Part shown: positions 18,433 to 27,120 of the stretch, piece by piece
How positions within the stretch are numbered: the stretch's first letter is position 1
Layout of the letters: each line of letters begins with the position of its first letter
Origin: Tsukamurella sp. TY48
GTDB taxonomy: Bacteria > Actinomycetota > Actinomycetes > Mycobacteriales > Mycobacteriaceae
Length of the DNA stretch: 64,000 bases
Direction of reading: 5' to 3'
Assembly (NCBI RefSeq): GCF_019656655.1
Contig: NZ_BPMV01000002.1
Location: forward strand, 744,001-808,000
Position numbers and translations under genes: made by a program
The notes under the pieces: model-generated
Seen by the model: the letters and a program-made list of their open reading frames with translations, nothing else
What the model was told of the DNA's origin: nothing
The model's database searches: none

Positions 18433-19971
18433 TCAGGCGTCGACGGGATCGGTGCGGCGCTCCTCGGCCCGCTTGTCCCAGAAGTCGGCGCCCACGATGC
18501 CCAGGCCGGCCGGGTCGAACTGCGGGTCGATCCCCAGTTTCTGTTGGCGCTCGAAGTCGCGCAGCGCCGCGAACGCGGCGTTCTGCAGGACGAGGATGCC
18601 GAGCACGTTGAGCCAGGCCATCAGGCCGACACCGAGGTCGCCCATCGCCCAGGCGTCCTTGGCCTCGGAGACCGCCCCCATCGCGACGGACACCAGGATC
18701 AGGGCCTGTAGGAGGATCGTGAGCGTGCGCCCGAGCGGCGAGTTCAGGCCGGGGATCACGAAGGTCGCCGCGCGTCCGAGGAGGAAGCGCAGGTTGGTCT
18801 CGGCCATGTAGTAGTACGCGACGATGGTGGTGAAGCAGAAGAAGGCCAGTGAGATCGCGATGAAACTCGCGCCGGCGCCGTTGAAGACAGTGTCGAAGCC
18901 CTGCTGCGGATAGGCGGGGCCCACCGTGGGGTCGCCGGTGAGCGCGCCGCCGTCGGCGATCACGGGCGCGGTCTGGTCGTCGCCGTCGAACACTCGGTAA
19001 GCGCCGGTGCTGAGGATGAGGAAACCGGTGGCGGAGCAGACGAAGAGGGTATCGACGTACACGGCGAAGGCCTGGACCAGGCCCTGCTTCGCCGGGTGGC
19101 TGACCTCGGCCGCCGCCGCGGCGTGGGGGCCGGTTCCCTGCCCCGCCTCGTTGGAGTAGATGCCGCGCTTGACGCCCCACATGATCGCCGCGCCGACGGC
19201 GCCGCCGATTCCCGCCTCCAGGCCGAACGCGGAGGCGATCACCAGCTTGAAGACCTCGGGGACGGCCGACGCGTTGAAGGCCATCACGATGAGCGCGGCC
19301 GCGATGTAGACGATGGCCATGAAGGGCACGACCACGGTGGCGAAGGTGGCGATCCGCTTGACGCCGCCGATGATCACGAAGGCGAGCACGATCACGATGC
19401 CGACCGCGGCCACCCAGGGCTGCACGCCCCAGGCGCCGTCCATCGCGACGGCCATCGAGTTGGCCTGGACCATCGGCATCAACAGCCCGCAGGCCAGCAC
19501 AGTGACCGCGGCGAAGGCGAGGCCGTACACCCGGCCGGCGAGGGCGAATCGGGTGTGCGCCCAGGCGCGGGAGAAGTAGTAGGCGGGGCCGCCGCGGTAC
19601 TCCCCCGTGAGCCGGTCGCGTTCCTTGTAGATCTGGCCCAGCGTGCACTCGACGAAGGAGGTGGACGCGCCGAGGAAGGCCATCACCCACATCCAGAACA
19701 GCGCACCCGGGCCACCGAAGGCGATGGCGGTGGCCACACCGGCGATGTTGCCGGTTCCGACCCGGCCGGCCAACGAGATCGCCAGGGCCTGAAAGGAGCT
19801 CACTCCGTCGTCGGACTTCTCGCCGCCGACGAGCTGCTTGATCATCGTGGGGATCTGCCGCACCTGGACGAACCGGGACCGGATGCTGAAGTACACCCCC
19901 GCGCCGAGGCAGAGGAACACCAGGGGCGGGCTCCAGACGTACGTGTTCAGCGTGGCGATCAGCTCCGACAT
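18433..19971 (-). CDS. Alanine/glycine:cation symporter (AGCS family)
   Basis: 512 residues, about eleven helices. The AGCS signature AISLAGRVGTGNIAGVATAIAFGG... is present near residue 64, followed by FVECTLGQIYKERD and GGPAYYFSRAW. The second conserved block KRGIYSNEAGQGTGPHAAAAAEV, also family-specific, is complete. These carriers take up alanine or glycine with sodium or protons. The gene is transcribed alone, between a hairpin at its end and the TetR gene upstream. The choice between Na+ and H+ coupling cannot be made by eye. Confidence 0.92.
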   Translation of the reverse strand: MSELIATLNTYVWSPPLVFLCLGAGVYFSIRSRFVQVRQIPTMIKQLVGGEKSDDGVSSFQALAISLAGRVGTGNIAGVATAIAFGGPGALFWMWVMAFLGASTSFVECTLGQIYKERDRLTGEYRGGPAYYFSRAWAHTRFALAGRVYGLAFAAVTVLACGLLMPMVQANSMAVAMDGAWGVQPWVAAVGIVIVLAFVIIGGVKRIATFATVVVPFMAIVYIAAALIVMAFNASAVPEVFKLVIASAFGLEAGIGGAVGAAIMWGVKRGIYSNEAGQGTGPHAAAAAEVSHPAKQGLVQAFAVYVDTLFVCSATGFLILSTGAYRVFDGDDQTAPVIADGGALTGDPTVGPAYPQQGFDTVFNGAGASFIAISLAFFCFTTIVAYYYMAETNLRFLLGRAATFVIPGLNSPLGRTLTILLQALILVSVAMGAVSEAKDAWAMGDLGVGLMAWLNVLGILVLQNAAFAALRDFERQQKLGIDPQFDPAGLGIVGADFWDKRAEERRTDPVDA

Positions 19972-20060
19972 GGCCCCGACCGTAACCAGTACATCGGCGC
20001 AGTGGCGGCGTTATACCAATTCGAAACAAACATTTCCCAAAGCGTCATCAAAGACGGCGG

Positions 20061-20657
20061 TCACTCGCTGAAGAGCTCCTCGAGGTGCTTGTCGACGGCG
20101 GCCAGGGCTCCCGCGGGGGCGATGACGCCGAGGTCGAGCAGGGGCGTCAGGCCGGTGAGGGCGAGGACACGGTCGGCCTCGACCTCGGGGTCGCGCCGGG
20201 CGTCGATACTGCCATCCGCGATCGCCTGCGCGAGGAGGGAGACCACCTGGGCTCGCCCGGCGAGCATGCCCTCGCGGGTGCGCGCGCGCACGTTCTCGTC
20301 GTGCAGCGCTTCCAGGACGTAGGCCGCGCTCATCCGACTGGTCGCCCGCGCGTCGTCGTGGAGGGGCAACATCTCGGCGACGGTCAGCCGCAGCACCTCG
20401 CGCGGATGCGGCGCGTCTCCGAGCTCCGCCAATCCGCTCGCCACCCGCGCCGCGGTCCGTTCCGCGGCGAAGTCCATGGCGAAGGTCAGCAACTCCTGGC
20501 GGCTCGCGAAGTAGTGCTGGAGCTGCCCGTGAGACATGCCGGCCTCCTTCGCCACCTCGCGCAGGCTCAGCCGGAGCACGCCCCGGGTGTTCACCACCTG
20601 CCACAGCGCACGGGCAATGGTCTCCCGGCGCTCTCGATGATCGACCTGCTTCGGCAT
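20061..20657 (-). CDS. TetR-family transcriptional regulator
   Basis: 198 residues from ATG 20657; the frame continues upstream but this start gives the normal TetR N-terminus. The helix-turn-helix is LSLREVAKEAGMSHGQLQHYFASRQELL (residues about 31-58). The C-terminal ligand domain has no recognisable subfamily mark. It is divergent from the carboxylesterase gene, with a palindrome 16 bases upstream of its start codon, so it most likely represses itself and the esterase/hydrolase pair. Confidence 0.9.
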   Translation of the reverse strand: MPKQVDHRERRETIARALWQVVNTRGVLRLSLREVAKEAGMSHGQLQHYFASRQELLTFAMDFAAERTAARVASGLAELGDAPHPREVLRLTVAEMLPLHDDARATSRMSAAYVLEALHDENVRARTREGMLAGRAQVVSLLAQAIADGSIDARRDPEVEADRVLALTGLTPLLDLGVIAPAGALAAVDKHLEELFSE

Positions 20658-20672
20658 CGACCGCCCCTCCTG

Positions 20673-20689
20673 TTTCAATACGCTTGAAA
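20673..20689. promoter_or_regulatory. Candidate TetR operator between tetR and the carboxylesterase gene
   Basis: TTTCAA-TACGC-TTGAAA is a perfect six-base inverted repeat in an unusually AT-rich 89-base divergent spacer. Site size and placement over both promoters fit a TetR dimer. Confidence 0.6.
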
Positions 20690-20745
20690 TAATACAACTG
20701 GCTGATAACGTCGAGGGGACGACACGCCACAGAGAGGTGATCGAT

Positions 20746-22230
20746 ATGAGCGAGCATCCCCGCGTCAGCACCGCCGAGGGCATCGTCGAAGGCGAGCACG
20801 TCAGGGGCACCGCGATCTACCGCGGCATCCCGTACGCGCAGCCGCCCGTCGGGGCGCTGCGCTTCGCCGCCCCGGCGCCGGTCCCCCACTGGGACGGGGT
20901 CCGGCCAGCGATCGAGTTCGGTCCCCCGCCTCCGCAATCCGGTCCCGGTCCGCAGGCGGCGGCGTCGGACGATGCGAATTGGCTCACCGTCACCGTGTGC
21001 ACCCCGACCCCCGCCCGGTCTTCCGGCTCCGGACTGCCGGTCCTGGTGTGGATCTCCTGCGGCGGCTACATGGCCGGCACCGCGGCGGACCCGATGTTCG
21101 ATCCCACCGCGCTCGCGAGCGAGGGCCTCGTGGTCGTGATCGTCCAGTGCCGGATGGGCGCCGAGGGCTTCGCGCTGCTGGACGGTGCACCGTCGAACCG
21201 AGGCCTGCTCGACCAGATCGCCGCGCTCGAGTGGATCCAGAGGAACATCGCGGCGTTCGGCGGCGACCCCGACGCGGTGACCATCTCGGGCACGTCGGGC
21301 GGCGCGGGATCGGTCGCCGCCCTGCTCACGATCCCGTCGGCGCGGCCCCTGTTCCGGCGGGCCATCACCCATTCGGTCCCCGGCCTGAACATCACCCCGG
21401 CGCTGGCATCGGAGGTCACGGACGCGCTCGCGGAACGTCTCGGCGTCGCGCCGACAGCGGCGGGGTTCGCAGAAGTCCCGCCGCAACGTCTCGCCGAGGA
21501 GGTCACGGCGCTGTGCGTCGACTCCCCCGCCCACCGGGAACGATGGGGCCGCCTCGCCCGGCTCGGGATCGTCGTGTGCCCGATCATCGACGGGGACCTC
21601 CTGTCGGAGACCCCGTGGGACGCGCTCAGTTCGGGCGGCGCCCCGGGCATCGACCTGCTCGCCGGGCACATGCGCGACGAGTTCCGCCTGTTCAGCATCA
21701 TGATGGGCCTGCGCGGCACCTTCACGGAGGACGACGCGGCCACGGCACTGGAGGGCTTCGCGCCCGGCGATCCCGCCGAGTACCGCGCCGCGTACCCGGA
21801 CGCGACGGCGGACCACATGGTGGAGATCGTGTACTCGGACGCCACGTTCCGCATGCCGACGGCGCTGCTCGCGGAGGCGAACGCCGAGGCGGGAGGCACC
21901 TCGTTCCTGTTCGAGATGCAGTACGCCTCCGAGGTCTACGGCGCCTGCCACAGCATCGACGTCCCGCTCGCCTTCGGAACCCTGGACTGCCCCACCGGCG
22001 TCCTCTTGTTCGGCGAGGACGCGCCGGACGGGGCGCGCGCGGTGTCGGATGAGCTGCTCCACACCTGGGTTCGGTTCTGCGCCACCGGCGACCCGGGCTG
22101 GCCCCGCTACGACACGGATCTGCGGAGCACCCGACTCCTCGACGCCCCGTCGACGACGGCGCCGTATCCGGAGGAACGGTCGCGCCGGATCTGGCAGGGC
22201 CGTCCGCCGGCACCGTTCGCCCCCGCCTGA
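20746..22230 (+). CDS. Type-B carboxylesterase family hydrolase
   Basis: 494 residues from ATG 20746, with AGAGAGG about eight bases upstream; a GTG three codons earlier is possible. The N-terminal IYRGIPYAQPPVGALRF is the classic carboxylesterase/lipase signature. The nucleophile elbow is ISGTSGGAG (usually GESAGG), the acid is in the HMRDEF stretch, and the catalytic His in ACHSIDVPLAFG. The oxyanion loop, normally HGGGF, reads SCGGYMAG. These changes suggest altered substrate choice. It is followed after 16 bases by an alpha/beta hydrolase and divergent from tetR. Product class is secure, substrate unknown. Confidence 0.85.
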   Translation: MSEHPRVSTAEGIVEGEHVRGTAIYRGIPYAQPPVGALRFAAPAPVPHWDGVRPAIEFGPPPPQSGPGPQAAASDDANWLTVTVCTPTPARSSGSGLPVLVWISCGGYMAGTAADPMFDPTALASEGLVVVIVQCRMGAEGFALLDGAPSNRGLLDQIAALEWIQRNIAAFGGDPDAVTISGTSGGAGSVAALLTIPSARPLFRRAITHSVPGLNITPALASEVTDALAERLGVAPTAAGFAEVPPQRLAEEVTALCVDSPAHRERWGRLARLGIVVCPIIDGDLLSETPWDALSSGGAPGIDLLAGHMRDEFRLFSIMMGLRGTFTEDDAATALEGFAPGDPAEYRAAYPDATADHMVEIVYSDATFRMPTALLAEANAEAGGTSFLFEMQYASEVYGACHSIDVPLAFGTLDCPTGVLLFGEDAPDGARAVSDELLHTWVRFCATGDPGWPRYDTDLRSTRLLDAPSTTAPYPEERSRRIWQGRPPAPFAPA

Positions 22231-22246
22231 GCGAGTGCCGGCAGCG

Positions 22247-23059
22247 ATGGCACCACCGGTCCACGTCACCACCTGGCAGCCCACAGATCCGAGCCGCCGG
22301 GGCGCTACGCCCGCGATCTTCGTGCACGGCGTCCTCACTTGGGGTGACGACGCCGCGTACGGCTTCGCCGCGCAGCGTCCGCTCGCCGACGAGAGGCGCC
22401 TGCTGCTCGTGGACCGCCGCGGCTACGGCCGGTCCCCCGACCCGGATCGGAGCGACTTCGACGTGGACGCCGAGGATCTCGTCGCGCTCCTCGACACCTG
22501 CCCGGAGGGCGCGCACCTCGTCGGGCACTCGAACGGCGGACTCGCGGCGATGCTCGCCGCGGCGCGACGCCCGGGGGCCGTGCGATCGCTGACCCTGATC
22601 CAGCCGTCGGCTCTGCAAGCGGCCGCGGATCACCCGGCGGTGCGCGACCTGCTGGCCCGCGTCCAGGCCGGGCCCGCAGCAGGCACGCTCGACCTGGATC
22701 CGGCCGAGTTCCTCCGACTTTCGACCGAGGGCATGGGGATGACGATGCCTGCGCCGACTCCCGAGCGGCTGCGCGCCGCAGGAACGTCGATGCGTGAGCG
22801 ACCGGTGTGGGAGGCGGATCCGCCCCTGCAGCCGCTCGCCGCCGCGCCGTGGCCCGCACTGGTCATCACCGGCACGTGGGAGGACGCTCCCGAGGAGTAC
22901 CGGCGGTACGCGGGCGAACCGCTCCTCGCCTGCGCGGACGCGGTGGCCGACCGGATCGGCGCCCAGCGACTGCGCGTGCCCGGGTACTACCCGCACACCC
23001 AGCACCCCGCGGAGGTGAACGCCGCGCTGCGCCGCTTGTGGCGGGACTCAGTTCGGTAA
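22247..23059 (+). CDS. Alpha/beta-fold hydrolase
   Basis: 270 residues from ATG 22247; a GTG at 22235 would add four residues. The fold markers are IFVHGVLTWGDD (oxyanion loop), DRRGYGRSPDP after strand 4, and the nucleophile elbow LVGHSNGGLAAM. The C-terminal HTQHPAEVN carries the likely catalytic histidine. It starts 16 bases after the carboxylesterase, so the two are probably co-transcribed and share TetR control. The substrate is unknown. Its 3' end overlaps the antisense TetR remnant. Confidence 0.82.
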   Translation: MAPPVHVTTWQPTDPSRRGATPAIFVHGVLTWGDDAAYGFAAQRPLADERRLLLVDRRGYGRSPDPDRSDFDVDAEDLVALLDTCPEGAHLVGHSNGGLAAMLAAARRPGAVRSLTLIQPSALQAAADHPAVRDLLARVQAGPAAGTLDLDPAEFLRLSTEGMGMTMPAPTPERLRAAGTSMRERPVWEADPPLQPLAAAPWPALVITGTWEDAPEEYRRYAGEPLLACADAVADRIGAQRLRVPGYYPHTQHPAEVNAALRRLWRDSVR

Positions 23060-23171
23060 AGCGCGCGGCGAGGCCGTCGAGCAGGAAGCGCACGGCGCCG
23101 TCGAAGCGCTCGTCCTCGTCCGGCGCGCCCCAGGCGTCGACCCGGCCTGCGCCGACGCGGGTGGTGCTCAC
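23042..23171 (-). pseudogene. TetR-type C-terminal remnant coupled to the symporter gene
   Basis: From a GTG at 23171 about 43 residues read like the end of a TetR/AcrR regulator: GAPDEDERFDGAVRFLLDGL matches the usual 'DPxxRFxFGLxxLLDGL' tail recalled from that family. The GTG overlaps the symporter stop as GTGA. No DNA-binding domain precedes it; that space is occupied by the symporter gene. The frame then runs on to 22866 through antisense hydrolase sequence as arginine-rich shadow. I read it as a decayed fragment left by a deletion, with a short translated peptide possible. Confidence 0.5.
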
Positions 23172-24532
23172 GCTGTAGCGGAGACCCGCTCCTCGGCCGA
23201 CTCGTCGGCGTAGACGTCCTTGCGCGGCGCGTTGTAGGCGTCCTCGTCGAGGATGCCCTCCTGCTTCGCGACGAGCGTGGGCACCAGCGCCTGGCCGGTC
23301 ACGTTGAGCGCGGTGCGCCCCATGTCGACGATCGGCTCTACCGCCAACAGCAGGCCGGCACCGGCGAGCGGGAGACCCAAGGTCGACAGCGTCAGCGTGA
23401 GCATCACGGTGGCGCCGGTGGTTCCGGCCGTGGCGGCGGAACCGATCACCGCCACCACCACGATCAGCAGGTAATCGGTGAACCGGAGGTCGATGTGGAA
23501 GTACTGGGCCACGAAGATCGCGGCGATGGCCGGGTAGATCGCGGCACAGCCGTCCATCTTGGTGGTGGCGCCCAGCGGTACCGCGAACGAGGCGTACTCG
23601 CGCGGCACGCCCAGGTTCCGCTCGGTGACGCGCTCGGTCACCGGGAGGGTGCCGATCGAACTGCGGGAGACGAAGCCGAGCTGCGCCGCGGGCCACACTC
23701 CGGAGAAGAACTGCTTGACCGAAAGCCCGTGCGCACGAACGAGGATCGGATACACCACGAACCCGACGATCGCGAGGCCCAGGTAGATCGCGCCCGTGAA
23801 GGCGCCGAGCGAGCCGATCGAGCTCCAGCCGTAGGTGGCCACCGCGTTGCCGATCAGGGCGGCGGTACCGATCGGCGAGAGCCGGATGATCCACCACAGC
23901 ACCTTCTGCACGATCGCCAGCAGCGAGGCGTTGAACTGCAGGAAGGGCTCGGCCTTCTGACCCACCTTGAGTGCGGCGATGCCGATGGCGATCGCGATCA
24001 CCAGGACCTGGAGCACGTTGAAGCTCAGCGATACCGAGCCGTTCGACAGCTTCGCCTGCAGGCCGAGGAAGTTCGACGGCACCAGGCCGGTGAGGAAGGC
24101 CCACCAGGAGCCCGAGCTCGAGGGCGCCTTGCCCTCCCCTGTCACCGTGGTGTGCTCACCGGGCTGCAGCACCAGGCCCAGGATGATGCCGATCACCACG
24201 GCGATGAACGCGGTGATCGCGAACCATACGAGCGTCTTGGCGGCCAGTCGCGCGGCGTTGGTCACGTTGCGCAGGTTGGCGATCGACGCGACCACTGCGG
24301 TCACCACCAGGGGCACCACGGCGACCGTCAGCAGTTTGACGTAGCTGGTTCCGATGGTGTCGAGGGTTCCGGCGAGCCAGTTCTCGTTCCCGTCGGCGGC
24401 CGGGCCCATCCGGCGGGCGAGCAGGCCGAGCAGCACGCCCACGACGAGGCCGACCGTGATCTGGAAGCCGAAGTTCTTGAATAGCGGAGGAATACGTGAG
24501 GGAGCATTCGCCGAGGTCGCGGCAGTGGACAT
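23168..24532 (-). CDS. Dicarboxylate/amino acid:cation symporter (DAACS/SLC1 family)
   Basis: 454 residues with the SLC1 (Glt/DctA) layout of eight helices and two re-entrant hairpins. The serine-rich hairpin FVSRSSIGTLPVT, the MDGCAAIYPAIAAIFVAQ helix in place of the typical TINMDGT..., and the second hairpin with AGTTGATVMLTLTLSTLGLP are clear. The substrate could be glutamate, aspartate, serine or C4-dicarboxylates. It is transcribed alone, and its stop overlaps the TetR remnant. Confidence 0.9.
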   Translation of the reverse strand: MSTAATSANAPSRIPPLFKNFGFQITVGLVVGVLLGLLARRMGPAADGNENWLAGTLDTIGTSYVKLLTVAVVPLVVTAVVASIANLRNVTNAARLAAKTLVWFAITAFIAVVIGIILGLVLQPGEHTTVTGEGKAPSSSGSWWAFLTGLVPSNFLGLQAKLSNGSVSLSFNVLQVLVIAIAIGIAALKVGQKAEPFLQFNASLLAIVQKVLWWIIRLSPIGTAALIGNAVATYGWSSIGSLGAFTGAIYLGLAIVGFVVYPILVRAHGLSVKQFFSGVWPAAQLGFVSRSSIGTLPVTERVTERNLGVPREYASFAVPLGATTKMDGCAAIYPAIAAIFVAQYFHIDLRFTDYLLIVVVAVIGSAATAGTTGATVMLTLTLSTLGLPLAGAGLLLAVEPIVDMGRTALNVTGQALVPTLVAKQEGILDEDAYNAPRKDVYADESAEERVSATA

Positions 24533-24754
24533 GACAGACGTCCTTAGAGAGATGTGGTCCTGGAATCAGGAAGAGGGTGCGGGTGGGCGGACGGGCGTCA
24601 GCGGCGACAGAGCGCGCTGGCCGTCTGCACCTGGTCGACGAACCGTCGACTCGTCAGGAGACACTGCACCGGACCACGGTAGCGCCCCGGCGGACCGTTG
24701 AGCGAACCGCGGTCCGCGTAGGGTGATACTTCGTGCGAGAAAGGATCGAGAAGA

Positions 24755-25951
24755 GTGACTGACATGGATCGCCCGGCCTTGCCGAAGCTCCGGATCGCCC
24801 TGATCCTCGGCTCGCTCTCATCCTTCGGCCCGATCACCACGGACCTGTACCTTCCCGCGCTTCCTGCGGCCGCTGAGGACCTGGGCGCCTCACAGCCCGC
24901 CATCCAGGCGACCCTGACGACCTGTCTGATCGGCCTGGCGATCGGCCAGATCGTGGTGGGCCCGCTGTCGGATTCGATCGGCCGCCGCCGGCCGATGATC
25001 GCCGGGATGGCGCTGTTCATCGCGAGCTCCTTGCTGTGCGCCGTGGCACCGTCGGTGTACCTGCTCGATGCGGCCCGGCTGCTGCAGGGGCTCGCGGGCG
25101 CCGCCGGGATCGTGCTGAGCCTGGCGATCGTGCGCGATCTGTTCCACGGGGTCGACGCGGCGCGCATGATCGCGGCCCTCATGGCGGTGAGCGGTGTGGC
25201 ACCGATCGTCGCTCCCCTGGCCGGGGCCCAGCTCCTGAGGGTCATGGATTGGCGCGGACTGTTCGTGGTGCTGGCGGTCCTCGGGGTGCTGCTGCTCGCG
25301 GTCGCGGCGCTGTTGGTCCCGGAGACCCTGCCGGCCTCGGGGCGGCGCCCCTCGGGCTGGCGTTCGGTGGGCGCGGGCTACTACGCCTTGGCCCGGGATC
25401 GGCGGTTCGTGGCGCTCACCCTGACCGGCGGCCTCGCCTTCGCCGCCATGTTCGCCTACATCTCCACGTCGGCGTTCGTCTTCCAGGAGCATTTCGGCTA
25501 CACCGCAACACAGTTCAGTGTGGTCTTCGCGGCGAACGCCGTGGGCCTACTGGTGTCGAATCTGGTGGGCGGCAGGCTCGTCGGCCGCGTCTCCACCTCC
25601 GCTCTGGTGTGGACCGGACTGGCCGGCATGACGGTGGGCTCGTGCGCGGCCCTGCTCGCGCTCACCGCGGATGCGCTCCCGCTCGTGATCGTCGCGCTGT
25701 TCGTCGCCGTGACCAGCCTCGGTCTGGTGATGCCGACGGTGGCGGCGCTCGCGCTGGAGGACCACGGGAGGCTGGCGGGCACGGCGTCGGCAGCACTGGG
25801 ATCGGCGCGTTTCGTGCTCGGTGGAGCGGCGGCGCTGTTCGCGGGCATCGGCGGGAACCCGGTGGTGTTGGGCGTGGTGATGACGGTGTGCGCCGTGGGC
25901 GCCCTGATGGCTTTCGTGGTCGCCAAGCGAACGCCAACCCTCGCCAGCTAG
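24755..25951 (+). CDS. Bcr/CflA-type MFS drug exporter
   Basis: 398 residues, twelve helices. The N-terminal ITTDLYLPALPAAAEDLGAS is the Bcr/CflA signature, and GPLSDSIGRRRPMIAG is the MFS loop 2-3 motif with motif C-like residues in helix 5. Members export bicyclomycin, sulfonamides, chloramphenicol or peptides; the actual substrate is unknown. Start GTG 24755 (ATG 24764 also possible). The 222-base spacer before it contains the palindrome GTCGACG-AAC-CGTCGAC (24634-24650) and no gene. Confidence 0.88.
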   Translation: MTDMDRPALPKLRIALILGSLSSFGPITTDLYLPALPAAAEDLGASQPAIQATLTTCLIGLAIGQIVVGPLSDSIGRRRPMIAGMALFIASSLLCAVAPSVYLLDAARLLQGLAGAAGIVLSLAIVRDLFHGVDAARMIAALMAVSGVAPIVAPLAGAQLLRVMDWRGLFVVLAVLGVLLLAVAALLVPETLPASGRRPSGWRSVGAGYYALARDRRFVALTLTGGLAFAAMFAYISTSAFVFQEHFGYTATQFSVVFAANAVGLLVSNLVGGRLVGRVSTSALVWTGLAGMTVGSCAALLALTADALPLVIVALFVAVTSLGLVMPTVAALALEDHGRLAGTASAALGSARFVLGGAAALFAGIGGNPVVLGVVMTVCAVGALMAFVVAKRTPTLAS

Positions 25952-25960
25952 ATTTACTAC

Positions 25961-27019
25961 ATGACATCTTCAGGTCAACAAATACTTCTTCCGGGGATCA
26001 GTACCCGCGCCTGGGAACATCCGGCCGATCGCGCCGCGCTCGTCGCGCTGCGCAGCCTCAAGGGCTTCGACACCCTGCTCAAGGGCATCTCGGCGCTCCT
26101 GCGCGAACGCCAGCACCGCCTGCTCTACCTGGCCTCCGGGGTCCGGGCGGACGAGCGGCAGTTCGCCACGCTCCATTCCACGCTGCGGCAGTGCGCCGAG
26201 GTTCTCGACGCCGAGGCCGTGCCGGAGATCTACGTGGTGCAGTCGCCCGCCGTGAACGCCATGACGATCGGCATGGACACGCCCTTCATCGTGGTCACCA
26301 CGGGCCTGCTCGATCTGCTCGACGACGACGAGCTGCGGTTCGTCCTGGGCCACGAGCTGGGTCACGCGTTATCGGGGCACGCCGTGTACCGGACGATGCT
26401 GATGCACCTGCTGCGGTTGGCGGGCAGTTTCGGGTGGGTACCGATCGGCGGCTGGGGCTTGCGGGCGATGGTCGCGGCGCTGATGGAGTGGCAGCGCAAG
26501 TCCGAGCTGTCGGGTGATCGCGCCGGACTGTTGTGCGTGCAGGATCCGGATGTGGCGCTGCGCGTGCACATGAAGACGGCGGGCGGCACCCGGCTGGCCG
26601 CGATGGACTCGCAGCGCTTCCTGGCGCAGGCGGCCGAGTACGAGCGCACGGGGGACCTCCGCGACGGCGTGCTCAAACTGCTGAATCTGGAGCTGGAATC
26701 GCATCCCTTCTCCGTGCTGCGCGCCGCCGACCTCAATCGATGGGTGGAGCGCGGCGACTACGGCCGGATCGTGGGCGGCGAGTACCCAACGCGCGCCGAT
26801 GACGGAAAGGCCGATCCCGCCGAGGAGTTCAAGTCCGCCGCCAAGGGCTACAAGGAGAGCTTCGACGCCTCCGCCGACCCGCTGATCACCACGCTGCGCG
26901 AGTACGGCGCCTCCGCGGTGAACACGGTGGGCCAGGGCGTCACCGATGTGGCCACCGGCGTGAGCCGCAAGATCGACGAATGGCGCCGCAATGCGGCCCG
27001 TAGGTACGACGAGGACTGA
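25961..27019 (+). CDS. M48-family zinc metalloprotease
   Basis: 352 residues. The zinc motif is HELGH at residues 131-135, followed by the third ligand in SELSGDRAGLL (E of the ExxxD motif), the M48 layout. No clear membrane helices as in HtpX are seen, only a moderately hydrophobic loop after the active site (LAGSFGWVPIGGWGL). The C-terminal ~70 residues are charged and helical. It starts nine bases after the exporter gene without an obvious ribosome-binding site, which suggests coupling. A long hairpin follows. Substrate unknown; quality control of membrane or exported proteins is plausible. Confidence 0.86.
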   Translation: MTSSGQQILLPGISTRAWEHPADRAALVALRSLKGFDTLLKGISALLRERQHRLLYLASGVRADERQFATLHSTLRQCAEVLDAEAVPEIYVVQSPAVNAMTIGMDTPFIVVTTGLLDLLDDDELRFVLGHELGHALSGHAVYRTMLMHLLRLAGSFGWVPIGGWGLRAMVAALMEWQRKSELSGDRAGLLCVQDPDVALRVHMKTAGGTRLAAMDSQRFLAQAAEYERTGDLRDGVLKLLNLELESHPFSVLRAADLNRWVERGDYGRIVGGEYPTRADDGKADPAEEFKSAAKGYKESFDASADPLITTLREYGASAVNTVGQGVTDVATGVSRKIDEWRRNAARRYDED

Positions 27020-27036
27020 TCGTCAACCGGGGTGGC

Positions 27037-27075
27037 GGGCTCCTGTGGAGGAACGGGATTCCTCCACAGGAGCCC
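27037..27075 (+). terminator. Long hairpin after the M48 protease gene
   Basis: GGGCTCCTGTGGAGGAA and TTCCTCCACAGGAGCCC form a perfect 17-base-pair stem around CGGGA, and the arms extend as GGC/GCC after one bulged C. It starts 17 bases past the protease stop and 45 bases before the M23 gene ends the spacer. No T-run follows, as usual in high-GC actinobacteria. Confidence 0.75.
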
Positions 27076-27120
27076 CGCCGGTGAGCATTCCGCGCGGATC
27101 GCGGCGCGCATCCTCGAAGC

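Noticed and set aside
24634-24650. Palindrome GTCGACG-AAC-CGTCGAC before the Bcr/CflA gene
   Set aside because: Short and made of SalI-type GTCGAC, frequent in this GC-rich DNA; too weak alone to call an operator.
18433-27019. Genomic island or prophage
   Set aside because: No integrase, transposase, tRNA gene or direct-repeat ends seen, and codon usage looks like that of the neighbours.
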